Positions 15,801 to 24,313 of a stretch of DNA of 64,000 bases are shown one piece after another. The stretch is from Campylobacter concisus (GTDB lineage: Bacteria > Campylobacterota > Campylobacteria > Campylobacterales > Campylobacteraceae): NCBI GenBank assembly GCA_002092835.1, contig LVWL01000012.1, positions 1-64,000 on the forward strand. Direction: 5' to 3'. The notes under the pieces were generated by a model. That model was not told the DNA's origin and did no database searches. It worked only from the letters and a program-made list of their open reading frames with translations. Position 1 is the stretch's first letter. Every line of letters begins with the position of its first letter. Position numbers and translations under genes: made by a program.

Positions 15801-17859
15801 GATCACTCTAGCTCACAAGAGTAAAAATAGAGCGAGGTTTATTTGCGAGAGCCTAAATGCCAGAAGCGATGTCAGCGCTATCGAGGCTGCGATCTCAGAG
15901 CGAACTGATGCACTAAGTGTTCGTGTAAATAAATACGCAAAAAGCATTATTGTTGAATACGATAAAAACTACGATAAAATTTTAAACTTTATCAAGAGCT
16001 ATGAATTTCCAACAAAGGCTAAAGATCCAAATTTGCCAAGCAAGGCAAATATCTATAAGGCTGCTGCTGCACTTGGTATAACACCATTTATGAGCAATAA
16101 AACTCTAAAATCAGCCGTGACTCTTTATGCCACAGCACCAAATTTAATAGAAGGTGCAAAAGAGCTAAGACATGAGGGCGTCACTTCAAAAGTGCTTGAG
16201 GCAACTGCCATTGGTACTAGCCTAGCAATGGGCGATCATTTAGCAGCAAATAGCACAAATTTGATGATAAATATCGGCGAATATATGGAAGAAAGTGCTA
16301 GTCACAAAAGCGATGATCTCATCAAAGAGCTAGCAAAACCAAATATCGAAGAAGTCTGGGTCGAGAGAAATTTAAATGGTGAAAAGACGCTTGAAAAAGT
16401 AAAAACCGAAAATTTAAAAAAGGGCGACATCGTAGTAGTCGGAGCTGGTGAGACGATAGGTGTTGATGGTTATATCGTTGAAGGTAACGCCGATGTAAAT
16501 CAAGTCTCAATGACCGGAGAGGCTGAGCCTATACCAAAAGCTAGAGGCGATCGTGTTATAAGTGGCACCGTGGTCGATGAAGGTAGGATAAAAATTTGGG
16601 CTGAAAATGTAGGTAGCGACACAGCGACAGCTAGGATCAAAGAGTACATACAAACTTCGCTCAATGAAAAATCAGCCATTGGCGTAAAAGCGTTAAAACT
16701 AGCTGATAAACTTGTGCCTGTTACGCTCTCGCTTGCTGGACTTTCATACATTATAAATAAAAATATGAATAGTGTTGCTAGCGTACTTCAAGCGGACTAC
16801 TCTTGCGCATTAAAGCTTGCCACACCAGTTGCTTTTAAATCAAGTATCTCAAAAGCTGGTAGAAATGGCATTCTTGTAAAAGGCGCAAAAGCGATTGAAG
16901 CTTTAAGCTCAGTTGATACTTTTGTATTTGACAAGACCGGCACTCTTACACACGGACGCCTAAGTGTAGTTGAAATTTACTCGTTTAAAGAAGGCTTTTC
17001 TCAAAATGATATATTAAATTTAACTGCAAGTGCCGAGGAACACTACTTTCATCCAGTAGCTGAAGCAATAGTTGAAGCTGCAAACAAGCGTGGTTTCCAC
17101 CATATTCATCACGATGAAGTTGAATTTATCGTAGCTCACGGCGTAAAAACTGCGATGCACGGCAAAGAGGTAGTTATCGGCAGTAGACACTTTTTAGAAG
17201 ATGACGAGATGATAAGCTTTAAAGCTCATGAAGCTTTAATAAGCAAAGCATTAAATAGCGGCTTAACTTTACTCTACGTAGGATACGATAAAGAGCTAGT
17301 TGGAGTCATCGCTATGAAAGATGATATGAGAGAAAACGCAAAAGACATGGTGGCAAAACTGCGCAGTCTTGGCGTAAAAGAAGTCGTCATGCTAAGCGGC
17401 GACATCAAAAGCAAGGCTGAAGAAGTAGCACGTGAGCTTGGACTTGATAGGGTCTATGCGGAGTGCTTACCAACAGATAAAGCAGCTATCATCGAAGAGT
17501 TAAAGAGCGAGGGCAAAAAAGTAGCCTTTGTGGGAGATGGCATAAATGATGCTCCAAGCCTAACTAAGGCAAATGTGGGTATAAGCATGCACAAAGGTGC
17601 TGATATAGCTAAAGCGACGGCTGACATAAGTCTTTTAAAAGATGACATCATGAGCGTAGCTCTCGTAAAAGAGCTTGCAAATAAAACAATGGATTTAATT
17701 AGCTCAAATTTCCGCTCAACCGTTGGCGTAAACACAGCTATACTAAGTGCTGCGACACTTGGTATGTTAAATCCAATAGCAACTGCCATGCTTCATAATG
17801 GCACAACGATTTGGCTTTTATTAAATTCAATGAAGGGCGTAAAATTCAAATCAAAATAA
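15769..17859 (+). CDS. P1B-type (probably P1B-6, FezB-like) metal-transporting ATPase
   Basis: About 696 residues. An N-terminal HMA_2-like domain (about 10-75) has KSKNRARFICESL where CxxC would be. The actuator TGEAEP (249-254), the phosphorylated Asp in DKTGTLT (D388), the HP motif in EHYFHPVAEAIV and GDGINDAP (589-596) are all intact. The metal-binding TM helix reads DYSCALKLATP (343-353): SCA replaces the CPC/CPH/SPC of Cu, Zn and Co pumps, which I recall as a feature of the P1B-6 group. A His cluster FHHIHHDE follows. Ferrosome FezB proteins are P1B-6 ATPases thought to load iron into the vesicle. ATG 15769 is used; TTG 15763 is possible. It overlaps the previous gene by 32 bases. Confidence 0.85.
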   Translation: MSKQNLTQKNKITLAHKSKNRARFICESLNARSDVSAIEAAISERTDALSVRVNKYAKSIIVEYDKNYDKILNFIKSYEFPTKAKDPNLPSKANIYKAAAALGITPFMSNKTLKSAVTLYATAPNLIEGAKELRHEGVTSKVLEATAIGTSLAMGDHLAANSTNLMINIGEYMEESASHKSDDLIKELAKPNIEEVWVERNLNGEKTLEKVKTENLKKGDIVVVGAGETIGVDGYIVEGNADVNQVSMTGEAEPIPKARGDRVISGTVVDEGRIKIWAENVGSDTATARIKEYIQTSLNEKSAIGVKALKLADKLVPVTLSLAGLSYIINKNMNSVASVLQADYSCALKLATPVAFKSSISKAGRNGILVKGAKAIEALSSVDTFVFDKTGTLTHGRLSVVEIYSFKEGFSQNDILNLTASAEEHYFHPVAEAIVEAANKRGFHHIHHDEVEFIVAHGVKTAMHGKEVVIGSRHFLEDDEMISFKAHEALISKALNSGLTLLYVGYDKELVGVIAMKDDMRENAKDMVAKLRSLGVKEVVMLSGDIKSKAEEVARELGLDRVYAECLPTDKAAIIEELKSEGKKVAFVGDGINDAPSLTKANVGISMHKGADIAKATADISLLKDDIMSVALVKELANKTMDLISSNFRSTVGVNTAILSAATLGMLNPIATAMLHNGTTIWLLLNSMKGVKFKSK

Positions 17860-17873
17860 ATTTGAAAGGGTAG

Positions 17874-19337
17874 ATGGTGCTTGATAGTTTTTTAAATTTT
17901 TTAAACGGCAAAATGGACGTAGCCAACGACTTTTTATATGGATATTTTTTAGTCATTATTCTTGTGGCTACGGGAATTTATTTTAGTTATTTGACTCGTT
18001 TTGTGCAGTTTAGGATGTTTTTTGAAGCTTGCAGGGTCTTAGTAGAAAAAAAGGATAAGTACAATAAGCACCATTTAACGCCATTTCAAGCACTTATGAT
18101 CTCGACTGCTTCGCGCGTTGGCATAGGCAATATCGCTGGAATTTCAGCAGCCATCGTCGCGGGCGGTCCGGGTGCTCTTTTTTGGATGTGCTTGATGGCA
18201 TTTTTAGGATCAGCTTCAGCTTTTATAGAGAGCACGCTAGCGCAAATTTATAAGACAAAAGATGTTTTTGGATTTAAAGGCGGTCCAGCTTATTACATCA
18301 AAAATGGCCTTGGCATAAAATGGCTGGCTTCACTTTTTGCAGTGATCCTCATCATCACCTACGCATACGGCTTTAACGGACTTCAAAGCTACACCATGAC
18401 ATCAGCCTTTGAAATTTACTATGACAAAGCTGGTAGCAACGTTAGCTTTGCACAAAGCGGCCTACCTGTTGGCATCGGCCTTATTCTTACGGCATTTGCG
18501 GCGGTAATGTTTTTTAGCAAAAGCCACATCATCGGTAAAGTAAGCTCATACATCGTGCCTTTCATGGCACTTGCCTACATCTCGCTAGCACTTATTGCTA
18601 TCGTTTTAAATTTCAAAGAAATTCCTGATGTTGTTAAGATGATTTTAGAAAATGCCTTTGATTTTAAAGCGATATTTGGCGGATTTGCCGGCAGTGTGAT
18701 CGTAATAGGCATCAAAAGAGGCCTTTTCTCAAACGAAGCCGGTATGGGTTCAGCTCCAAACGCAGCAGCCGCAGCACATACTAGCCACCCAGTAAAACAA
18801 GGCCTAGTTCAAGCAATGGCAGTCTTTATAGACATGACTATATGTATCGCTTCTGGCATGATCGTGCTATTTTCACAGGCCTATCTTACGAAGCAAACTG
18901 GATCAAGTGGCGAGGTGCTAACAGCACTTCCTCTCGTTCAAGCTGCAATGAAAGAGTATTTTGGTGAATTTGGAGTTCATTTTACCACTCTTGCGGTCGT
19001 ACTTTTTGCCATCACTTCACTTATTGGCAACTACTACTACGCTCAGGCAAATATGAAATTTTTAACCAAAAACCACAAGCTTACATTGCTATTTAAGATA
19101 ACGGCCGTCGTTATGATATTTATTGGTGCTCAGATGAATTTAAAGCTCGCTTGGAATATCGCTGATATCACAATGGCTGCAATGGCAACTATCAACATCA
19201 TCGCTATATTCTTACTTTCAAAAGTAGTGATAATAGCAGTCAAAGACTACGAAGCTCAAAGAAGTGCTGGGCAAAATCCAGAATTTGACCCAGAAAGCCT
19301 TGGTATAAAAAATACAAGTTGCTGGAATAAAAACTAA
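17874..19337 (+). CDS. Sodium:alanine symporter, AGCS family
   Basis: A 487-residue polytopic transporter that imports alanine or glycine with sodium or protons. The family motifs are clear: TPFQALMISTASRVGIGNIAG (first 100 residues), FWMCLMAFLGSASAFIESTLAQ, GGPAYYIKNGLG and RGLFSNEAGMGSAPNAAAAA (about 280-300). ATG 17874 lies 14 bases after the ATPase stop, after GAAAGGG. Its place in a metal-organelle operon is unexpected, but the spacing makes co-transcription likely. Confidence 0.92.
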   Translation: MVLDSFLNFLNGKMDVANDFLYGYFLVIILVATGIYFSYLTRFVQFRMFFEACRVLVEKKDKYNKHHLTPFQALMISTASRVGIGNIAGISAAIVAGGPGALFWMCLMAFLGSASAFIESTLAQIYKTKDVFGFKGGPAYYIKNGLGIKWLASLFAVILIITYAYGFNGLQSYTMTSAFEIYYDKAGSNVSFAQSGLPVGIGLILTAFAAVMFFSKSHIIGKVSSYIVPFMALAYISLALIAIVLNFKEIPDVVKMILENAFDFKAIFGGFAGSVIVIGIKRGLFSNEAGMGSAPNAAAAAHTSHPVKQGLVQAMAVFIDMTICIASGMIVLFSQAYLTKQTGSSGEVLTALPLVQAAMKEYFGEFGVHFTTLAVVLFAITSLIGNYYYAQANMKFLTKNHKLTLLFKITAVVMIFIGAQMNLKLAWNIADITMAAMATINIIAIFLLSKVVIIAVKDYEAQRSAGQNPEFDPESLGIKNTSCWNKN

Positions 19338-19610
19338 ATGGAGAAGAATTTGAAAAACGATACAAACATAAGTGGCAAACTACTTGATATAAACACTCAT
19401 AGGCAAGTATCAAAAGTCGGTATGGGCATCACTTTAGCCTCAGTTTGCTTAAGCGCCCTTTTTATGAAAAGAAATAAAAGCATTAAGAAATTTCACGTTG
19501 CTTCAGGCATTGCATTTACTTGCTTTGCTCTTTATCATGCTGGGCTTTATGATAATGGAATATTTAAAAAAATGATAATAAAAGCAAAAAATGAGGTAAA
19601 AAAGGCATAA
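19338..19610 (+). CDS. Small membrane-associated protein of unknown function
   Basis: A 90-residue protein with two hydrophobic stretches (VGMGITLASVCLSALFM, about 27-44, and HVASGIAFTCFALYHAGLY, about 53-71) divided by a basic loop KRNKSIKKFH. Several His residues lie in or near the helices. No family is recognised. Starts directly after the AGCS stop; TTG 19350 after GGAG is an alternative start. It ends one base before the modD start, so it belongs to the same unit. Confidence 0.65.
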   Translation: MEKNLKNDTNISGKLLDINTHRQVSKVGMGITLASVCLSALFMKRNKSIKKFHVASGIAFTCFALYHAGLYDNGIFKKMIIKAKNEVKKA

Positions 19611-19611
19611 A

Positions 19612-20445
19612 ATGATACTTAGCGACGCAGAAATTCTAAGCTATATAAACGAAGATGTACCTTATTTTGATCTTACTACGTCGCTTCAAAATATCGATAA
19701 AAAAGCCTCACTTGAAATTTATTCACGTGATGAAATTTGCGTTAGCTGCGTTGATGTGGCTGCAAGTATTGCAAGACTACTTGGGTGCGAGAGTAAAATT
19801 TTTGTGCAAAATTCTCAAATCTGCAAGGCTGGCGATGTGATCATAAAAATTTATGGAAACTACGAAGATGTGCATAAGGCTTGGAAGCTAGCTCAAGTCG
19901 CACTAGAATATGCCAGTGCCATTGCAACTTATACAAATAAAATGATAAATGCCACAAAGTGCGTCAATGAAAAATGTGAAATTTTAGCAACCAGAAAGAG
20001 CTTTCCATTTGCTAAGAAATTTTGCGTAAAAGCAGTACTTGAAGGTGGCGGTAAAATGCATAGGCTTGGGCTTAGTGATAGCATTTTATTTTTTAAAAAC
20101 CACATAAAAGCTTATGTGAATTTTGATGAGTTTGTATCTCTTTTGCCAGAGTTTAAAGCCAAAATGGTTGAGAAAAAAATCTGCGTTGAAGCTGAAAATT
20201 TAGACGAAGCAAGCAAGCTTTTAAAAGCAAATTGCGACGTTGTACAGTGCGATAAATTTAGCCCAGAGCTTATAAAAAACGTACTCTCTTTAAGAGATGA
20301 AATTTCTCCAAATACAATGATACTAGCAGCCGGTGGCATAAATTTAGCAAATGTAAAAGAATACGCAAAAGCCGATGCCGTAGTCACTTCAGCTATGTAT
20401 TCAAAAGGCACAGCTGATATTAGCGCTAGACTTGAAATTTTATAA
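19612..20445 (+). CDS. modD: ModD, nicotinate-nucleotide pyrophosphorylase-like protein
   Basis: A 277-residue type II phosphoribosyltransferase-fold protein related to NadC. The N-terminal INEDVPYFDLTTSL, the central ATRKSFPFAKKFCVKAVLEGG with GKMHRLGLSDSILFFKNH, and the C-terminal ILAAGGINLANVKEYAKA fit ModD rather than NadC. ModD genes usually lie near molybdate transporters and their reaction is not firmly known. No molybdate transport gene is visible in this window. It is the last gene of the operon. Confidence 0.85.
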   Translation: MILSDAEILSYINEDVPYFDLTTSLQNIDKKASLEIYSRDEICVSCVDVAASIARLLGCESKIFVQNSQICKAGDVIIKIYGNYEDVHKAWKLAQVALEYASAIATYTNKMINATKCVNEKCEILATRKSFPFAKKFCVKAVLEGGGKMHRLGLSDSILFFKNHIKAYVNFDEFVSLLPEFKAKMVEKKICVEAENLDEASKLLKANCDVVQCDKFSPELIKNVLSLRDEISPNTMILAAGGINLANVKEYAKADAVVTSAMYSKGTADISARLEIL

Positions 20446-20798
20446 ATTTTTACAATGACCGATACAGCAAAACATCTATCAAAGTTAAAAATTTACAGAA
20501 AATGCATTTTGGCTCTGGAATTTGAACGATACGCAACAAAAAATTAACATTTTTTATTTCAAATTTATCTCATAGCTACAAGCAAAAATACAAACTAATA
20601 AAGTTAAATTTTCTAATTTGTTTTCTCTAAAAAATAAGGACACTTATGTCTTGCTTCACACCACGTGTATAAAACTCAATTAAATTTTAAAATTTATAAG
20701 CAAATCACGATTTTAAATTCAGTAACAAACGATAACGAGTGAGTAAAATTTAGAATTTGCCTAGAAATTTTCAAATTCCAGGCAAATTTCAGTCAAGT
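20446..20798. other. Intergenic region between modD and the BCCT gene
   Basis: About 350 AT-rich bases between two genes that converge on it. Nothing coding is supported. The only clear structure is the hairpin at 20754-20788 at the BCCT 3' end. No promoter is needed here. Confidence 0.6.
20754..20788 (-). terminator. Terminator hairpin after the BCCT gene
   Basis: AATTTGCCT (20754-20762) and AGGCAAATT (20780-20788) form a perfect stem with a 17-base loop, ten bases after the BCCT stop codon. Downstream on the minus strand is AT-rich sequence (CTAAATTTTACTC). Confidence 0.55.
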
Positions 20799-22739
20799 CT
20801 ACCTTCTAACGACATGCAAGAACTGCATATGTTTGCGGTATTGCTCAATGACGTCATTTATTAGCGTGGCCTCGCTCCAACCAAGCACGTCATAGTCCTG
20901 ACCGCCCTCTTTTAGATATACCTCGGCTCTGTAATAAAGATCGTCGCCCTCAAGCTCTCTAGTGTAGTCCGGACTCTGGCTTTTGGTGAGATATACGCCG
21001 TATCTAAAATCCATCTCATCGCCTAGTCCGACATTTAAATTTACGAAATTTTCAGCTTTTGTTACATTTGCCTCAAGGCCGTTTTTGGCAAATTCCTCTT
21101 TTAGCTCGTTAAAGGCTTTTAGCACGACTTCGTTTAGAAATTTACTGCCGTCTTTTTTGCTAGGTAGAGTGATGATCGCACCTAGACGCTCTTGCCAAGG
21201 CTTTGAAAGATCGCTAAGAGGCATGTTGTTAAAGTTATTTGTCTCTTTTTTGGTTATATCTACGCGCAGCGCCTTAAATAGCCCGTAAATGGCGCCAAGT
21301 AACACGATAGCAAACGGTAACGCCGTAGTGATCGTAAGTGCCTGAAGCGAGCCAAGACCGCCGGCTAGCATCAAAAATGCCGCCACGATGCCCACCGTAA
21401 CGCCCCAAAAGACCTTTTGCCAAACCGGCGTATCGTCCTTGCCGTTTGAGCAAAGCATGTTAATCACGATCGCCGCAGAATCAGCCGAAGTGACGAAAAA
21501 TATGACGATCATAAAGACTGCGATCGTGCTTAGCAAGCTTGAAAAGCTAAATTTCTCCAAAAACATAAAAAGCGCCGAAGCCGAGTCGGAATTTACGGTC
21601 GTCGCAAGCTCGCTAAATCCGCCCTGAACAAGCGCGATCGCCGAGTTACCAAAAAAGCTCATCCAAGCAAATGTAAAGCCGGTTGGCACGAAAAGTACGC
21701 CGATCACAAATTCTCTTATCGTCCTGCCCTTTGAAATTTTAGCTATAAAAAGCCCCACAAACGGCGACCAAGATAGCCACCAAGCCCAGTATAGTAGCGT
21801 CCAACCGCCAAGCCAGCTCTCGTTTTGCCTCTCGTAGGCGTAGAGGTTAAAGGTGTTTGAAATAAGCGTCGAGACGTAGTCGCCGCTATTTTGTACAAAC
21901 GACTTTAAAAGCTGCGTCGTATCGCCCAAAAATAGTATCAAAAACATAAAACATATAGCTAGCGCGATGTTTGCGTTTGATAAGATCTTGATGCCCTTAT
22001 CCACGCCGCTTGCCGCTGAGATGGTAGCTGCAAAACAAAGCACGATAAGAAGCGTGATATGCATAGTCGGCAGGCCAAAAACGTGCGTAAGGCCGGCATT
22101 TACCTGAAGTACGCCGTATCCTAGCGATGTCGCTACGCCAAATAGCGTCGCCACGACGGCAAATGTGTCAATGGCGCTACCTATCTTGCCGTAAATTTTA
22201 TCGCCGATTATCGGATAAAACGCAGATCTAAGCGTAAGCGGCAAGCCGTGTCTGTACGAGAAAAAGGCGAGAATTAACGCCACGATGGCATAAACCGACC
22301 ATGCGCCCATACCCCAGTGAAAGAAGGTGATATTCATCGCAAGCTTTTGCGCTGCGATAGTTTGCGCGTCGCCAACTGGTGGGTTTAGATAGTGCATGAG
22401 CGGCTCAGCCACGCCAAAAAACACAAGTCCGATGCCCATACCGGCGGCAAAAAGCATAGAAAACCACGAGATATTTTTGTGCTCTGGCTTTACATGGTCA
22501 GCTCCTAGTTTGATCTCGCCAAGCTTGCTAAAGCCAAGGATAATGATGCTTAGAAGTATGACGGCGACGGCCAGGATGTAAAACCAGCCAAATTTCGCTG
22601 CGATGTAGTTTTGCATACCTTTAAAAAAATCATTTGAGAATTTTGGAAATATCGCTGCAAATGCCGTTATTAAAAATATGACGACAAGCGATGGGATAAA
22701 TACCGAATTGTTAAATTTCGACCTTTGAAATTTGATCAT
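20799..22739 (-). CDS. BCCT family betaine/choline/carnitine transporter
   Basis: A 646-residue, 12-TM sodium- or proton-coupled importer of quaternary ammonium solutes such as glycine betaine or choline. The BCCT signature is present in WTLLYWAWWLSWSPFVGLFI, with AAGMGIGLVFFGVAEP and FHWGMGAWSVYAIV. The C-terminal tail after the last TM (about 140 residues) is long, as in BetT-type members with a regulatory tail. ATG 22739 follows AAAGGAGAAAA. Base composition differs from the surroundings: sampled 60-base lines at 21301 and 21361 are 53% and 57% GC against 38% for the modD line at 20041. This suggests acquisition from a higher-GC relative. Confidence 0.93.
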   Translation of the reverse strand: MIKFQRSKFNNSVFIPSLVVIFLITAFAAIFPKFSNDFFKGMQNYIAAKFGWFYILAVAVILLSIIILGFSKLGEIKLGADHVKPEHKNISWFSMLFAAGMGIGLVFFGVAEPLMHYLNPPVGDAQTIAAQKLAMNITFFHWGMGAWSVYAIVALILAFFSYRHGLPLTLRSAFYPIIGDKIYGKIGSAIDTFAVVATLFGVATSLGYGVLQVNAGLTHVFGLPTMHITLLIVLCFAATISAASGVDKGIKILSNANIALAICFMFLILFLGDTTQLLKSFVQNSGDYVSTLISNTFNLYAYERQNESWLGGWTLLYWAWWLSWSPFVGLFIAKISKGRTIREFVIGVLFVPTGFTFAWMSFFGNSAIALVQGGFSELATTVNSDSASALFMFLEKFSFSSLLSTIAVFMIVIFFVTSADSAAIVINMLCSNGKDDTPVWQKVFWGVTVGIVAAFLMLAGGLGSLQALTITTALPFAIVLLGAIYGLFKALRVDITKKETNNFNNMPLSDLSKPWQERLGAIITLPSKKDGSKFLNEVVLKAFNELKEEFAKNGLEANVTKAENFVNLNVGLGDEMDFRYGVYLTKSQSPDYTRELEGDDLYYRAEVYLKEGGQDYDVLGWSEATLINDVIEQYRKHMQFLHVVRR

Positions 22740-22867
22740 TTTTCTCCTTTTTTTTGTAAATTTCAGCTTCATTTCAAAATAACAAAAAAGAGTAAATGGG
22801 TCAAATTTTCTCTTTAAATTTTTATGAAATTTTAAGCTTTAGCCACCAAAAATAGCCACTTTGAAAT

Positions 22868-24313
22868 TTATCTCAAGTCGCTTTTATCTCTCTTTGGTTT
22901 TGCAAGAGTTATTAGCACTATGACGACAAAAGCAATGCCAAATGTGATATACAAAATGATCTTTGGCGAGTCATACTCTATCCTCGACCTTGCGACCTCT
23001 TCGCCGCTTGCCTCCACTAGCTCGCCACGTTTTATCATCTCGCTGATATCTTTTGCGCTAAGCTCTTTAGACGCTCTTGTTAAATTTTCTATGGCGCTAA
23101 GATCAGCCACCTCATAAACGCTATGCTTTATGCCGTAAAATGGCTTTATTTTGCTAAAAAAATAGACCTTCTCGCCGTTTGCATATACTGCGCCATATTC
23201 GCCATCTTTTACCAGCCCTACTTCGCGCCAAGAGCTGCTTGGGGCAAATTTATATAAAGAGACTGTTTGCGCCTCTAAGTGCCTGCCGTGCTTTGAGCGC
23301 TGCCACTCTTCGCCTTGCTGTAAAAAATACGCTGAGCCATCATCTACAAAAACGTCAGCAAAGAGCCTTTTTAGCTCGCCTTTTAGCTGGTAGTCTGAAA
23401 CTTTAGCTTGCTCGTTTTTACTGCCATCCCAAAAGTAAATTCCATCTTTGCTGGCAAAAAGAGGCCAAAAAGAGTGCACATTATCCACGCTATAAATGGC
23501 GCTATAAGGCATATTTTGGGCGCTAAATTTGAGCTCATTTGCAAACGCCGCCCCACTTTTTGGCTCAAAAAGATATTCTATATCGTGCTTTGGGTCATAG
23601 CAAATCCGGCGCGTCCCATCTGTGTAGCTTGTATCAAGCCTATAAAAGCCTAAAAATAGGCTTTTGCCATCTGTGTAATATCCGCTAGGAGCGCCATTTT
23701 CTGCCGCGATGTATCTTAGCTCACTAGGCTGCGCATCTAGCTTTTCGCCCATGTAGTAAAGCGTGTTGCCGTCTTTTGCAAAGCCCATGTCAAAAACAGG
23801 CTCTAAATTTACGCTATCAATGCATACATTTTTATAAAAATAAGAGCTGTCCTCATAGCTTTTTATAAAAAGATTAGCAACGCTTTTCATAACAGCGATA
23901 AACTCGTTAAATCCTGGCTGCTTTTCGCTTTTTGAGCTGCAAAAGTAGCTTATCTTGCCATCAGTCAAATAGCCGTTTCCAAGTATGCGAGCGCTTTTTG
24001 GATCGAGCCCTTGTAAGATCTTCGTTGAGCAGTAGACATTGTTTTTATCAGCCGCTACGTTTGAGTAGTCATACGCGTGTTTTAGCTTTAAGACCCTAAA
24101 ACTAGCCTCATCAACTCCTTTTAGCTCATACTTGCCACTGCCTGAAATTTGAACGTAAATTTTACCCTCAGGCGAGCGGTAAAACTCGCTACTATCAATG
24201 TTTGCAAAGCCTCTTTGATACTCGCCCTCACGCCACAGATAAAGCATAGCCAAAACAAAAAATAGTGTCAAAATGACAAAAAGATAAAGTATCTTAGTCG
24301 CAATTTTTCTCAT
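22868..24313 (-). CDS. DKNYY-domain protein, membrane anchored (copy 2)
   Basis: A 481-residue protein. N-terminal TM helix (about 8-27), a long extracytoplasmic region built of repeated short units such as DKNNVYCSTKILQGLDPKS, KDGNTLYYMGEKLDAQPSELR and TDGKSLFLGFYRLDTSY, typical of DKNYY repeats, and a second TM near the C-terminus (YITFGIAFVVIVLITLA). Its function is unknown. It is a tandem paralogue of the next gene and is coupled to it by an ATGA overlap. Confidence 0.75.
   Translation of the reverse strand: MRKIATKILYLFVILTLFFVLAMLYLWREGEYQRGFANIDSSEFYRSPEGKIYVQISGSGKYELKGVDEASFRVLKLKHAYDYSNVAADKNNVYCSTKILQGLDPKSARILGNGYLTDGKISYFCSSKSEKQPGFNEFIAVMKSVANLFIKSYEDSSYFYKNVCIDSVNLEPVFDMGFAKDGNTLYYMGEKLDAQPSELRYIAAENGAPSGYYTDGKSLFLGFYRLDTSYTDGTRRICYDPKHDIEYLFEPKSGAAFANELKFSAQNMPYSAIYSVDNVHSFWPLFASKDGIYFWDGSKNEQAKVSDYQLKGELKRLFADVFVDDGSAYFLQQGEEWQRSKHGRHLEAQTVSLYKFAPSSSWREVGLVKDGEYGAVYANGEKVYFFSKIKPFYGIKHSVYEVADLSAIENLTRASKELSAKDISEMIKRGELVEASGEEVARSRIEYDSPKIILYITFGIAFVVIVLITLAKPKRDKSDLR

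Noticed and set aside
19655-19840. A second frame within modD
   Set aside because: It is internal, without a ribosome site, and modD itself has clear motifs.
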